NCBI GenBank assembly: GCA_030068145.1
Contig: JAPJBO010000069.1
Span: 398,007 to 462,006 of the forward strand
Direction: 5' to 3'
DNA: 64,000 nt
Source: Diplonema papillatum
Lineage: Eukaryota; Euglenozoa; Diplonemea; Diplonemida; Diplonemidae
This document shows positions 40,726 to 52,225 of the stretch, one piece after another. Within the stretch, counting starts at the first letter, position 1. Each line of letters starts with the position of its first letter. Made by a program: the position numbers and the translations under genes. Under the pieces are notes generated by a model. That model did not search any database. It was not told where the DNA came from and was given only the letters and a program-made list of their open reading frames with translations.

Positions 40726-41009
40726 GTGACATGCCGTGACGCGCCACAGGTACAGTACTGCAGGGGCCACTTGAAATCGAATTCTTCAAATTATCTTTAT
40801 TCTTATGCAAAACCGAAACCGGGAAACCGGTTTCAAGTTTCTAAAGTCTCCTGCATGACGGGGTGCCGGCTACAATAGGTCGAAGTTCTCCGGGAGAGCG
40901 AAGCCGAGCGCCGTGTTTGCTTTTGGTAGGTCGTCTGTTGGACTGGTGTATCTCTCTTGTTTTAAGAAGCCGGTGATTTGAAGTCCGCCGGTTGGCGGTT
41001 GAGGCGGAT

Positions 41010-41274
41010 GGAGGGATCTTTCGGTCGGACTTGAACCTGGTTTGTCCCTTACACTTCTGGACAGTTTCGTGCTGCGACTTTTTTTGATAAAGGGAATGGT
41101 TCGATAGGCCGTGAATGCAGGGTGATCCACGCTGCCAATTCGCGGATGCGGCAGGCGTGGTGCTGTGGGATTCACCCGACACTCTCGTGCTGTTGCATTG
41201 ATAGGGGAAGCCCACCAGTACCACACTATGTCAGCTCTTCGGCACGCAACACCTTCGCCGTGTTTGCACAAGTC
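41010..41274. other. Spacer before a poly-G run
   Basis: No gene seen. The segment ends in a run of 24 G (41275-41298). A TCTCCG-type motif remnant lies just before it at 40965-41010. Confidence 0.4.
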
Positions 41275-42740
41275 GGGGGGGGGGGGGGGGGGGGGGGGAG
41301 GGTAGTAGTTTACACGCGGGAAGGTTACAACGTTTCGGACTGTTGCTTGCATTTGCTGGAGTCATATAAATATATGGACGTGCCGGGCAAGGAGCGGCGT
41401 ATGCCGGCTCTTTCAGTTGCATGTCACCCGGGGAGAGGTTCACTTTTTGCCGCGCGCTCTGCCACGGCGACGGTTGCAGAATTCTGGATGGCTGGTTCGT
41501 AGCCCAGAATCCTCGCTTTGCGCATTTCGGCCGAGCGACACCCACCAGGAAGGCAGTCGTGGAAGGCAGAGTTGAGCCGGGCGGGAGGAAGCTACCTTTG
41601 TGCAAACCCGCAATGGCCGCAGAGTATGGGGGAAAGGTGTAAAGGTTTTGAGCTGAAAGTCTCCGGTGGCACATTTCAGGCGCGCTACTGTGCTGCTACT
41701 CGCGGTGATACAATATTGTGATGATTCCTTGAACGAAAGGCTGGGCACGTACACGTTTGGGATGCACGTTGAGGGAATGAAGAACGGGAAGGATACAGAG
41801 GAGGGAAGGAATATTCATAGGTCAAAAGGGAAGCGTGGAAGAGCAGAACAAGAGGGGTTGATGGGGACGAGGGGAGGTTAAAGGCGGGCGCTGGAGCTCG
41901 TTAGAAGGAAGGAATTAGGGTTTCTCTCTCATTCCGAAAAGAAGGGAAGGCGGGCCGGAGGCACGCAGAGAAGGAAGGAAGTTGCTTTCTCTCTCATTCC
42001 GAAAGGAAGGGAAGACAAGACGAGTGGTGGTTGGCGGCAGAATAATGCAGCAACAACTACGAGAACGTGAGATGAAGACAGATGTGCGTAGGGTTTGGTT
42101 TGTTCTTTCACTTGCTTATTGCAGCAGAAGAGGAAGAAGAAGAAGAAGACGGAGAAGAAGATGAAGACGGAGAAGAAGACGAAAGAGTGTTAAACGGTTT
42201 GTTTTTTTTGATTTTCTTTTGCTTTTTGTGTTTTTCTTTCATTTTGCCAAGAAACAGGTCACCGCCAATGGGACGAATGCCATCGGCAAGGATGTAGCAA
42301 TCGCCACAGAGGCGCAAGAGATGCTGCTTTCACAAGGAAGGGTGCCGGTATGGCACCGTTAGCGCACCTGCCCCTTTGCGAGGTACTTACGTTCTTGCAC
42401 GGGGCCTGGTTCCTGAAGGTGCTAGTGTCTCAGCATGTTGGACACAACACTTAACATCGACGCAACGCCGAAGTGGGTGAATGCCAGGTCTGTTCATTTT
42501 TTGGCAGAGGTACCCACACAGAGGATCCCCTGCCAGCTCTTCCAGCCACGGTCTGCAGACAGCGCAAACTTGCAAGCCTGCGGAGTCGGAGTGGTGGCGG
42601 AGTAAACTCGCACACCACCTGCTACTGACTTCCTTTTAAAGCAGGGAAGCTGGTCCGGATCCACGGACACTCTGCACCACACACATCAGCAGCCCGGTCC
42701 CTATGGACCGCTGATTTTACACATATCTTTAGAACTTTGC

Positions 42741-42897
42741 CGCACGGAGAGGTCCAGCCTCAGAAGCTGGAGTTAAAGTGCCCGAGTCACGCCCGAAAAG
42801 CGGGTGTGCTACAACTAAAACGCGTGGAAATCCACACCCGAAAAAGCGGGCGTGACATCCGCTTTTAACTCCAGCAGCTGAGGCTCCACCGTGTGGT
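42741..42897. mobile_element. Foldback element with CACGGTG ends, copy 2 of 2
   Basis: The left end CGCACGGAGAGGTCCAGCCT then CAGAAGCTGGAGTTAAAG is inverted at the right as CTTTTAACTCCAGCAGCTGA then GGCTCCACCGTGTG. The 157-bp element can fold almost completely, and a second inner inverted pair (CACGCCCGAAAAGCGGGTGT / ACACCCGAAAAAGCGGGCGT) lies inside. Confidence 0.85.
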
Positions 42898-43608
42898 CTG
42901 GAGACCAGCTTTTCAACTCCCCCTCCCTCATAGCTAGTACTCTGCCGGAAGGTTCGCTGAAGCTGCAGGCTTTAGAGTGACAGTGAAAACAGTTTCTAAA
43001 AGTCTCCGAGTGTCGGAAGCGTTCTTTTTCCCTCCGGACGACTCTTGGCAATTGGATTTTAGAGAGAGAGAGAGAGAGACGAGTTAGAGTGCAGGGACCA
43101 TCTCTCCGGGGAGTTTCCGGTCTCCTCACTTCTTTTAGACTGTTTCGTGTGCTAGTCTCTCTTTCATTTCGCGGTGCGCCATGAAAGGTGGGTGGATAAC
43201 GTGAAGAGAGCGTCGGAGAGTACCCTTTGGGTATCCACTGAGTTTCTGCTTTTTGTGTTCTGCCGAGAACTGCCAAGCGAGAAGTAAGAAGGCGTCTTCG
43301 TGACTGATATCTTAGCGAGTGACTGAACGTATCCCGGGGATTTCTTTACTTTCTCTAACAACCCATACCCTGCAAGGCTGCTAAGTTTTCTTAGCTAGCT
43401 CGATGCAGATTATCGCCTCAGATTCTTTGCATTCTAACCGAAACTCTTAGCTACTTTCGTGGGTGCATCAACTCCCTCAGTGAAACTGTGATAGGCTCTT
43501 TCTCAGCATAGTGCCGCAGTAGGTGGCTGCCTGCCGTTCTTCTTTTGCAGGCTCTTGATAAAGTACTGGATCGAGTACTATGTAGCAGCATGTCAAAACA
43601 AAAAAAAA

Positions 43609-43790
43609 GGGGGGGGGGGGGGGGGGGGGGGGGTCTCATGCACGGTGCAGTAGTAAAGGCTTTCACTAGTAAATTTACTAGTGGTTTTACAAGTGAAAAT
43701 GGTTTACAAGTGCCACTAGTAAATTTTACAAGTGCACTTGTAAAATTTACAAGTGATTTCAGGTGTTTTGGCAGGTGTTTTGGGGTGAAA
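43609..43790. repeat. Poly-G run followed by ACTAGT/ACAAGT cluster 2
   Basis: Twenty-five G are followed by CACTAGTAAATTTACTAGTG and several ACAAGTG/CACTTGT motifs, then CAGGTGTTTTGG. The cluster at 47160-47240 has the same order of motifs, with a poly-C stretch beside it and the same CAGGTGTTTTT end, so the two look like copies of one unit. Confidence 0.75.
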
Positions 43791-44277
43791 CAAGAAACTG
43801 TGGCAAGTGAAGCACACATTAAGAAGAACCGGCTTCTTTTTCACCTAACTCGACAAAATGGGGCTGGGAGAGCAGAGCAAAGTGTCAACCCAGTGCTTGA
43901 GAGCCCCGCGCTTAGGCAGACCGCGTCAATCCAGGTTTCCCCCACTCAAGGCAAACGTGAACACTCGAACACGACCTCCCTGTGGCTCGATGCGGTGGGA
44001 ACACGGGACAATAACATCGGAAGAGACGGAGCGCGAGGGAGGAGGCGTCCTTGTCCTCTCAGAGCAGAGTCGTGCACAGGTACGTCCTGGTACCAGAAAT
44101 AGATGGGCGCCATTGCACGGCAAAAGATGCTCTGGTATCTTGCGTTTGGCCCAGGAGGTTACGAATATCTCTGCCTGCGTGCGTCTTATGCCGGACAGGC
44201 TTGGCATCCATTTTTTGGACTGAGTCGTGGGCAACAGTGCGGTCAACTCTGAAAGGCAAATACCGTAAACGGAAATA

Positions 44278-44352
44278 AGTTGGACCGGACAAAAAGGTCC
44301 AACTCACCTATTTTGGGCTCTGGTGGTCCAACTTTTGTCCGGCCAACTTTTT
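44278..44352. repeat. Inverted repeat able to form a hairpin (TTGGACCGGACAAAAAGGTCCAA)
   Basis: GTTGGACCGGACAAAAAGG and GGTCCAACTTTTGTCCGGCC contain the same stretch in opposite orientation 40 bp apart. No coding is seen. Confidence 0.6.
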
Positions 44353-45059
44353 TCGGGGGGTTCTGTGTACTTCGTGCAGTTTTGCGGCTGGCCAGCACTC
44401 GCTCCCCTCCGTAATCGCGCATGGGTCCGCCGCCAGGAGTTCCCGAACACTGCGCGGCGCTGCGTAACCCGCTGAGTTCCCTCCAGCAACTTGCAACGAA
44501 GCACCCTGGCCATGGTCCAGCCATTGGTCGCCGTGGCCCTGTGGTGGAATCACAAGATCTTCCTTGCGTGGAAGGATGTTTGATCGCGACCGGTTGCGGT
44601 TGGTCAGTGCCGAGGGTGGACCAAGATGCGTCCACCGTCTGTCCCATTGCTTTGGTAGAGTGCAAACGCAAAAATGCAGAGTGCAAACGAGGTGGCTCGA
44701 GGTTGGCGACCGTGAAGGAAAAAGTATGAGCCGCCAATAAACGACGATCTTGGTACGCTCAAGAAGAAACCCACGCATCTCTCGCGCCTGACTGCCCATT
44801 TGTCAAGCATGCTTATGGTATGGAAGATCCACGGGGGGTTTCGAGGACTGGAGGATTCTTGTCACACGAGGGTGCTAGGGGAAGTTGTTTGGGCTGTTGC
44901 CGTGAGATTAGTACTTCTTGGGGTTTGGCGGTTGCTTGATCGGGTCGGGGTGTTGGGAACGAACGCGGTGCCTACTGCTTCATTTTATTGTCGTTGATTC
45001 TTGGGGTGTTGCTGCCGCTGCCGTGCTTGCGTTCTCACCTTCTTCCTATGCTTGTAGGG

Positions 45060-45460
45060 CCCATGTTGCCCATTCAGTGCACTTGTCTCCCGGGCAGCTG
45101 GCACGCGTAGAGCCACACTCCGGATTACCGCGTGGTTCCATTCGCATAGGCGTTCAGGGCCTGCATTCGGGTGGGTGCCCGAACACCGGCCTTTGGTCCG
45201 CCTCCGGCTGAAACCATCTAAGGTGCGCTGTGTCGCCCGCTGTCAGAATGTGTTGAGAGGTGGCCTTTTCGTTGCACCGTAAACCACATATCTCCGTTGT
45301 GCCGTTTTGTAGAATCGATTGCCTCACTAGCGCACTGCTCCGCTGGACCTCCGGAGTTGGTGCAGCGTCTTGCCGTTGATGCTGCTCTGTGGCGCGTTTA
45401 GTCGCTCTCGGATCTGCGGTTCCTCTGATGCTCGAGGGTCCCCCGTGCAAACCTGCCGAT
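45060..45460 (-). pseudogene. Decayed non-LTR retrotransposon C-terminus (possible zinc-knuckle region)
   Basis: On the minus strand an open frame encodes TEICGLRCNEKATSQHILTA, and after an apparent frame change the downstream sequence reads WNHAVIRSVALRVPAA. The order Cys-Cys...Thr...His followed by a WNHAVIRSVAL-like segment is typical of the region after the reverse transcriptase of many non-LTR elements. No reverse-transcriptase core is present, so this is at best a broken fragment. Confidence 0.4.
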
Positions 45461-46104
45461 CTCTTCCATCTGCACTAGGCCGGCGGCATCTTGGGCGCAT
45501 ACATATTGGAGGCCTGCATCATGGTAGACCGATCCACATCAAAGACGCTTCGTCCGTTCAGCACTCTTCCTGCTGCCTCGTCCGCTTTTTCATGTTTACG
45601 AAACCTCACATGGTCGAGCCCGAGTGCTACATTGATGGGCTGTGTGGAACTCCTTACTGCGGCAACAACAATGTCACCCCCCCCCTCCCTGCTTGGGCAA
45701 AGCCTCCGTGCCGAAGCGTGTCAGGAAGTGGCAGGCATGCTCGGACCTACTGGAAGTATTCGCAACAGTCAGCTGGCCGCTTCAGCCCAGGGTTCCCCGC
45801 TCCCCGCTCACGTCGCCATTGTAGAGTGTGTTTCACTGTTGTGAATTTGGCATCCACTCTCTCTCTCTCTCTCTCTCCGCGAAGAAGCTAGGTTCGTCAC
45901 GGCAGCCATCCCAGTGAAGGGAAATAAAAGTCATATAAGACGCTAGTCTTAGAAGACTAATATTAACCGTACTGTGAAACAGGGCCTCTCGCTCCTCACA
46001 CAATCGCAGAGACTCAGACAAGGTGCAGAAGTCCTCCGCCGGCCAATGGCGGAGAAAAAAAATAAAATAAAACAAGAAATAGAATACCAACCGCTCAAGA
46101 ACCC

Positions 46105-46310
46105 ACGCAAGCTTGGATTGTACCACCTCCGTAGTTTGATAGACGTGCACACCGCCACCACAAGCCTATATCTCACCACCCCCCTTCCGTTCCCTTGTTT
46201 GCGTGCGCGGGGAGACAGTTCCAGGCACTCAGACACTCACACTCACCGCAGAGCCCGAAACCGGGATTTTGGCTGAGACCGGCTTTTTTGCTAAAGTCCC
46301 CTGCGTTAGT
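46105..46310 (-). repeat. Dispersed repeat, inverted copy of 40505-40725
   Basis: On the minus strand it has the same block order as 40505-40725, from the TAACGCAGGGGACTTTAGC-type start to the ACTACGGAGGTGGTACAATC-type end. Confidence 0.75.
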
Positions 46311-46664
46311 ATGCTCAGAACAAAGAAAAAGGGGTAAGGTGCCTTCGGGGACTTGTCCCTGTCAGAAATTGTTACCTTGACTTTTGTCAGGGAAATGTAC
46401 TTAGACGCTGGAAAAATGGGCAAAAATGGCCAAACACTGGAAAAATCGGCAGAAATCGGCAGACCCTAAACCCCCGGAATTTCAAGCGAACTTTAACTCT
46501 AAAAAGCCAAAAACGAAGTTCGAAGTTACACGGATGCGCAACCTCATGTGACAGTAAACAGTAAAGTAAAAGCGGCACAAAGTATGAAAAGGAATGACAA
46601 CACATTGCCCAGGCCCTGCTCTAACAGCACAAAAGGAAAACACCCCTTCCACCCTTACAACCGT

Positions 46665-46830
46665 GTCCGTGGCTTATAGGACCGAAACACGGCGCAGACG
46701 GGACCAGTGCGGTGTTGAGCACATACCCATTCCAAGCACGTTCTTGCAATCCCCCCATTCCAGTAGGGTACTTCGCGTAACGCGACTTGCTGCCCTCAGC
46801 ACGCAGGATAACTTCCTCGCACTCTTTTCC
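46665..46830 (-). repeat. Dispersed repeats: inverse of 36620-36695 plus a block shared with 63205-63265
   Basis: 46665-46745 is the inverse of 36620-36695. The next 80 bp (GTAGGGTACTTCGCGTAACG then TTGCTGCCCTCAGC and TTCCTCGCACTCTTTTC) match 63205-63265 in the same orientation. Confidence 0.7.
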
Positions 46831-47139
46831 CTTTTGGTGCTTCAACCATTGGTGCTGCACACGGCATTCCGACACTCCGGGCGAGTCTCGAGAAAGAGTC
46901 GATTCCTCGGGACAAAAAGGCTTTTATTTTCCGGTAATACATAGCTATTTTTGCCCCAAATACCCCAAATACCACACTTTGGAAAAATTTTGTGGGCCCA
47001 CTTTTGCCAGGGAATTTGGACCATTTCACCTTAGAGAATTTGACCACCCAGCCTCCAAGGCAACTGCACTGTAGAGGGGGGGGAGGGGGTCTGGTTTATC
47101 CGGCCATCCGGCCAAAGTGGCTGATCCTTAACAAGAGCG

Positions 47140-47240
47140 CAGCCCCCCCCCCCCCCTACTTACACTTTTACTAGTAACATTTACAAGTGCACTAGTAAAT
47201 TTTACTAGTGCACTAGTAAAAATTACAAGTGAATGCAGGT
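47140..47240. repeat. Poly-C stretch followed by ACTAGT/ACAAGT cluster 3
   Basis: A run of 13 C is followed by ACTAGTAACATTTACAAGTG, CACTAGTAAATTTTACTAGT and ACAAGTGAATGCAGGTGTTT. Structure as in 43609-43790. Confidence 0.75.
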
Positions 47241-48024
47241 GTTTTTCAGTCCAAAACAGTGTATTATAGGGGGTTTTGCGTGAAAAATTGCGAGATTGAA
47301 ATCTGGGGAGGTTTGGTCGATGTGCACTACCCCTCGGACTGAGTTGGGCAGGGTTGTTGGGAGCCTTGATGGAATCATCTCTCCTGATATACAGCCGCGC
47401 CGTTGAAAAAGGATGAGAGGAGCAGCGCGCACCCAACTGGAACTGTGCGCACTGTCCAGCCCCTTTACCCTGAGACTTTTGTTGAGCTAGTTGACAGCTG
47501 CCGAGGAAAAGCGTCTACAAAATGAGAAGAAACGGAGGCAAGAGACGCACTGTGAGTGGTGTCGTGGAGAGAAACAACAGTGAGGGTTTGGAGGAGGACG
47601 CGGCGTGCGTCGGGGCCCGTGAGGAAGCACCGGCCACCTTGCTAGATAATACCTGCCTTGGAAGAGGCACCTTATTACTCGCGGGGGTAGGCACCCCTGC
47701 GGAGGCCCTCTTCCGTGTGCCTCCACGCGGAAGGAACACTAGGCCCGAGACTCGCCCGGGAGCTTCGGTTTAGCTCTCGTGGCTTCATTCTAGTTTTCGC
47801 ACTCTTCAGGCCCTGATATGCAACGAAAATCATCTTCTTGTGTTGTGAGCATCCTTTGCAATCAAACGTCCTTGATGCGGATTCTGCGCAATTCAGCACA
47901 GCGCAAGCCACTGCAGTACACAAGGATCGCGTGTGGTTGACCGTCACGTTCCTGGACCAGGTGCGGCCTTTTTCTTTTCCTTTTCCTTTTTCTTTTTCTT
48001 CTTCACATTTGAAAAAAGGGACGG

Positions 48025-48095
48025 GGAAGCTTGGTTTAATGGCTAGACAGAACAATGCCTCTCATGCATGGTTGACGCTAGCAATCAAGTCCGGA
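48025..48095 (+). repeat. Dispersed CATGCATGGTTGATGCTAGC-type repeat, copy 2 of 4
   Basis: GGAAGCTTGGTTTAATGGCT, AGACAGAACAATGCCTCTCA and TGCATGGTTGACGCTAGCAA match the first half of the copies at 49895 and 58410. The second half is absent. Confidence 0.7.
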
Positions 48096-48311
48096 TTTGC
48101 GGGTGTCACGCCGGATTTCACACGCGCAGCTCTCTCCACCCGGTGCTGGAGCGCACCGTGTTGTTCGAAGAAGAGTGTTGGGCGGGAGGGGATGTAGACA
48201 AAGAATCATGGTGGTGCTACACTTTCGGCATTTCGTTCTTCGAGCGGCGAGGGGACACGCCCACTTTAGGCTTCGGTGAGGCACTCCCATTTTGCTTGCT
48301 GCAAAAAGAAA

Positions 48312-48444
48312 TGTGAAAACGGGTTTTTGCCCAGAGGCTTTTCGTGTTATTTTGCAAATGCTTTGAGCTATCTTCGTGTCTGTGCTTTCAGTCGTCTTCT
48401 TAACCATGGTTAAGTGCGCAAATGGTGTCAGCCGAAGCTGGTAA
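48312..48444 (+). repeat. Dispersed repeat, second copy of 39414-39546
   Basis: About 132 bp alike to 39414-39546, ending just after GGTGTCAGCCG. Confidence 0.85.
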
Positions 48445-48849
48445 AGCTTCGGCGCCGCCCACGTTATGTTTGTTTGGCATTGAGTTCTTTTAAGTACACG
48501 AACCACATGGATTAGCATGCGCTTTGGCAGCGGCTGCCAAACATCCCGTGACACCGCGCAAGGTGGTAAAACGCTCGTTTGTTTTCTTTTCGAAAAGAAG
48601 GGGGCGGGTGGGTCCGAAAATTGATCCTGCGCGACAACTTGGCCTGGAAGTTACAGGTCCGAGAAGCGGTTCTGCCTCCTCTGGTATTCGGAAGTTTGAA
48701 GCGCAGACTTAGTCATGATTGCCTCGAGGCGCGATTCTAGATGACCCCCTACAAGCTCCAGCAGGGGAGCAGCTTTCTGACCATGGCTCCCGTTGTGAGG
48801 AGACCTTGTCAAATGTATCAGTCAATGTTTGATTTTGCGTGCATGTCGG

Positions 48850-49385
48850 ATCCAAATTTAATTAGAATTTCTGAATTAATTAGAATTGGGAGTCAACGCA
48901 GGGCTTACGCTCCGTTTTCGGTCTTAGAGAAAATACGTGTGGTCCACGTGTGGGCGCTTAAGGTCCGAGGGGAAAAAAACCTTTCCCCTCATGTGCGACG
49001 GCAAAAAAAATAGCGTCGCTAGGTAGCTACTGGACTTGGCGACACCTGGCTGTGCGGCCGTGACCACTAGTGGGCCTAGACTTCCCTGCATGTGGACGAA
49101 TAAATCAAAATCCACATGTGGTACCTGTGGATCCACACGTGGGGGGACAAAGTCCAAAAAGAATTAACGTGTGGAAATCCACACGTTCCACACGAGGAGC
49201 GGAAGCCCCGAGTCAACGTCCAATTTCGGATTCCAAATTTAATTAGAATTGGTAGGCAACGTCCAATTTCGGATTCCAAATGTAATTAGAATTGGTATGC
49301 AACGTCCAATTTCCGATTCTGAATTTAATTAGAATTGGTAGTCAACGTTCAGGTTTGGATCCAAATTTAATTAGAATTGGGGGCG
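48850..49385. repeat. Minisatellite of about 58-bp units (AATTTAATTAGAATTGG), interrupted
   Basis: Units with CAACGTCCAATTTCGGATTC and CAAATTTAATTAGAATTGGT repeat four times at 49210-49385. A diverged start lies at 48850-48900. The stretch between (48905-49205) has hairpin-forming blocks (AGGGGAAAAAAACCTTTCCC, ACGTGTGGAAATCCACACGT) and looks inserted. Confidence 0.85.
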
Positions 49386-49627
49386 GTTCTGCAGCTTTTT
49401 CTGCGCTCTGTCCTCATTCTCCTGACAACTGCGCTTTTGCCCAGGCATTTTGTTCACGAGAGTCCCTCTTTCCTGCTGAACTGTTGTTGCGATTCCCCCG
49501 ATTAGTTTGAAGGCTTCCGGGGTTTGCAGATTTAGACCGTTACTATGGGGTGGTTTTGGGCGGTGTTTCGGTGCCGTTTTCGCCGATGTACGGCGTCTTG
49601 GGGCGGAGCCGACACATCTCCACAACT

Positions 49628-49775
49628 TCGTTCGGCAAAAGAGGGGTCTTCTTGGGTACCCCGTCAGTTTGGCGACACATTTTGCGGGCGTTTTTTCAAC
49701 CTACACCAGTCTGGATCAAGCTTTTCGGGGGTTTCCGAATGCTCCTGGGTTCCCTGTGGAGTTGGGTGCCGTATG
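49628..49775 (-). repeat. Dispersed repeat, third copy of the PTB-intron element
   Basis: The inverse of this segment shares AACCCAGGAGCATTCGGAAA-type, GCCCGCAAAATGTGTCGCC-type and TTTTGCCGAA blocks with 61825-61995 and 62280-62455, in the same order. Confidence 0.7.
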
Positions 49776-49894
49776 GGGGACGCGCTCCAAAAACAGTAAA
49801 AATCGGAAACAGACAGTCTCGTCAGGCCGCTAAAGGGGTGGAGGTGGACCTGGGGACCTATTTTCCTATGATTACTATGATAATAGGTCCCCGG

Positions 49895-50015
49895 GGGGAA
49901 GATCTTAGTTTCATGTTTAGGCAGAGCACTGCCTCTCATGCATGGTTGATGCTAGCATGCATGTCTTCTTCGAGGAAGATGTTGTCTAGAAAAGCGAAAT
50001 AGAAAGAGGTAAAAG
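49895..50015 (+). repeat. Dispersed CATGCATGGTTGATGCTAGC-type repeat, copy 3 of 4
   Basis: CTCATGCATGGTTGATGCTA, GTCTTCTTCGAGGAAGATG and TGTCTAGAAAAG are shared with 58410-58530. Two small hairpins are possible (GATGCTAGCATG, CTTCTTCGAGGAAG). Confidence 0.8.
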
Positions 50016-50700
50016 GGGGGGGGGATCTCAGTTGGGGAGCGGGGGGTTTGCAGTGCGTGTAGGTTTGGATTTGCCCCTTACCTCTATTTTTCCCCCCTTC
50101 CATTCGGAGTCGAAGCAGCTACGTCGAGTATTTCCCCGGCCAAGTCCGGTTTGCAGATTTAGACCGACGGTCTAAATCTGCGACGGAAACTAATCCCCTG
50201 ATTTGAGGTGCGCAAAAGACCCCTGTATTATCCTATGCAGTTTCGGCCAACTGAAGTGCCACTCTCATCCTAGGGTGCTTTGACACCAAGGAACAGGCGT
50301 CTGCGCCTTTCGGTGGCACTCCATCGCCCGGTACTCCTTATCCCTGCAAACCCGTCCTCCTGGGCGGTGTTTCTTTTGTTCGTTGGTTTTCCCCCACCCC
50401 CCCCCATGCGCGAGTTGAAAAATGGTCCGTGTCTTGAAAGTCAGTCAGCTGACCGAGTAACTTGTCCAGAGGGTGGTGTCGCTTTCTTCAGGCAGCCCTC
50501 GTCACGTCTTCCACATGTTCCTGCAGCTCCCTTGGTCTTTGGCTTGTGCTTCTCACGAGGGTCAGTGAGGTCAAACTCGACACGTGCGCCGTGATGGCAA
50601 GTAGGACAACAAGGAACACGCGACGAAGGTCTGCAAGGCTTAATGTCCCAGATTTAATCGCGACCTGCGTGGTATCGAGATTTTTTTTTTGAGACAAAAC

Positions 50701-50960
50701 CATATCGGAAGCACTTAAGTGGGGAAAATATTTATCGGAACGTTTCCGATAAATATTTTTTTGTTTCCGATAAATATTTTATATGTTTCCGATAAATATT
50801 TTTTTTGTTTCCGATAAATAGTTTTTTTGTTTCCGATAAATGTTTTTTGTTTCCGATAAATATTTTTCTGTTTCCGATAAATATTTTTTTGTTTCCTGGT
50901 GTGATCCATATGCCCGGTGCAAACCCGGCACAAACCCGGCACAAACCCGGAAAAACTCAA
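50701..50960. repeat. Array of TTTCCGATAAATATTTT units, locus 1
   Basis: About eight 21-23-bp units GTTTCCGATAAATATTTTTT run from 50738 to 50897. The left edge GGAAGCACTTAAGTGGGGAA is inverted at the right edge of locus 3 (near 55085). The right edge TGGTGTGATCCA plus CAAACCCGG repeats is inverted at the left edge of locus 2. Confidence 0.95.
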
Positions 50961-51147
50961 GGGGGGTCCGATTTTTTATTTTGCACCACCCCTTCAGGTT
51001 ATGGCAGGTGATCGCTGCAATCAAGCTAAACAGACTGCACCAGGGTCCTGTCGAGTAAAAACCAACACCAATTAATATGTAAGGCGGCACCGAAAGTGTA
51101 GGTCCACCGCAGAAGGTACCCAGAATGCTTTGCCATTGCAGCGCTGA

Positions 51148-51441
51148 ATGCACATCTCTGACAGACAGGAACCACTATTTTCCAAAGCCTCCAGAGGGCA
51201 AGCCCGGTTGTGCTTGACGCAACGGACTACAACCGACCACCAGCCAGCAATTGCCTCAAACTCCCCCGATACTACGGGAACCGAGGAGCCTAGTACAAGC
51301 AGATTAACCCTCTGCCCTCGCTGTTTCCAAATGAAGCATCATTTCCAAATTTGTGTGTCATGCTGGCTCTTGCCGGATGCTAGCGAACGAGCGTTACTTC
51401 ACCACCGCGCCGTAGCCTCCCTTGTGCCCTGGGTTCCATGA
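51148..51441 (+). other. Open frame with a Cys-rich, zinc-knuckle-like motif
   Basis: The frame contains LCPRCFQMKHHFQICVSCWL followed by HHRAVASLV. Cys-x2-Cys and Cys-x2-Cys pairs with a following His-rich segment resemble the C-terminal zinc region of some retroelements. The rest is low in information, and no start or splice evidence fixes its extent. Confidence 0.3.
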
Positions 51442-51529
51442 TTGGCTGTTCTCGGCCGGTATGCCCGAGTCGGTGTTTCCTCGTCTTTACACTTGCTAAC
51501 TCCACTGCAGAACGAGTGGTGACCTGTCT

Positions 51530-51745
51530 CTGCTAATTGCGTGACGCTTGTTTGCACGCAGTTGCGCGTCCACGAACGCCACGCACCCATGCTCGGTAGC
51601 CATTCCTCCCAGCTGCCGGGGTTGTTGGTACCCGCATTTCGGAGTGCATCAAAACCCCTGCAGAGCTCAAACAGCGGCTTGGTCAGCCACAGTTTGAAAG
51701 GATGCGGAACCAAAGGTAGCAGTCTGCTCAGGCCATCTTAAGCCA
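51530..51745 (-). repeat. Dispersed repeat, inverse copy of 12105-12290
   Basis: On the minus strand it reads CTTTGGTTCCGCATCCTTTC, TGGCTGACCAAGCCGCTG and ACAAGCGTCACGCAATTAGC. It is open for about 65 codons (beginning PHPFKLWLTKPLFELCRG), so it may preserve more of the ancestral coding sequence than the other copy. Confidence 0.55.
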
Positions 51746-51836
51746 TCCGACAGCACCTTCTAGGCGAGGGAAAACCGGTTGTACTTGATGGGCGGGGAAC
51801 CCGCCCGTCCGAACCGCTTGTTGCCGACTTCTGTTG

Positions 51837-52225
51837 TAAATTTGTTGCATTAGTGTGATTGTCAGGCCTTCGACTACCCTGAGCAACGCACTATGCACAC
51901 TCCGTGTCTACGTCACAGCAGATGGAACGCGTCTGTTACGTCGCCGCGGAGGCGGCCTACGAGTGGGTGTCATTGTGGCCTCCCGGCCGGAGCCATCGTT
52001 GGACGACCCTTCGCTCGTTTCCTCGCGTTTGCGTCGGTTCGCGCGTCGGATGGACGCAGCCGGGGGCTGCGCATTGGGCGGCGTTCGTCGGGCGGGGGTG
52101 TTGGCCCGGAGTTGCGGCGTTGGCAGTTGAGTGCGTCGGCGCCGCCGCGCTGGGGGGGTGCGTGGGACGGAAGGGTCCTCCGCAGCACGCCGCCGTAGCG
52201 GCGCAGCGCGATCGATCGTTGGTGA
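51837..52225 (-). mobile_element. 3' fragment of a retroelement-like repeat, second copy
   Basis: The minus strand matches 22600-22984 and stops at the same 3' base. Here the Arg/Pro-rich frame extends farther upstream, to about 52410, with a Cys-rich start (CCRSGHHR) that might be part of a gag-like zinc knuckle, so this is the longer copy. Confidence 0.6.
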
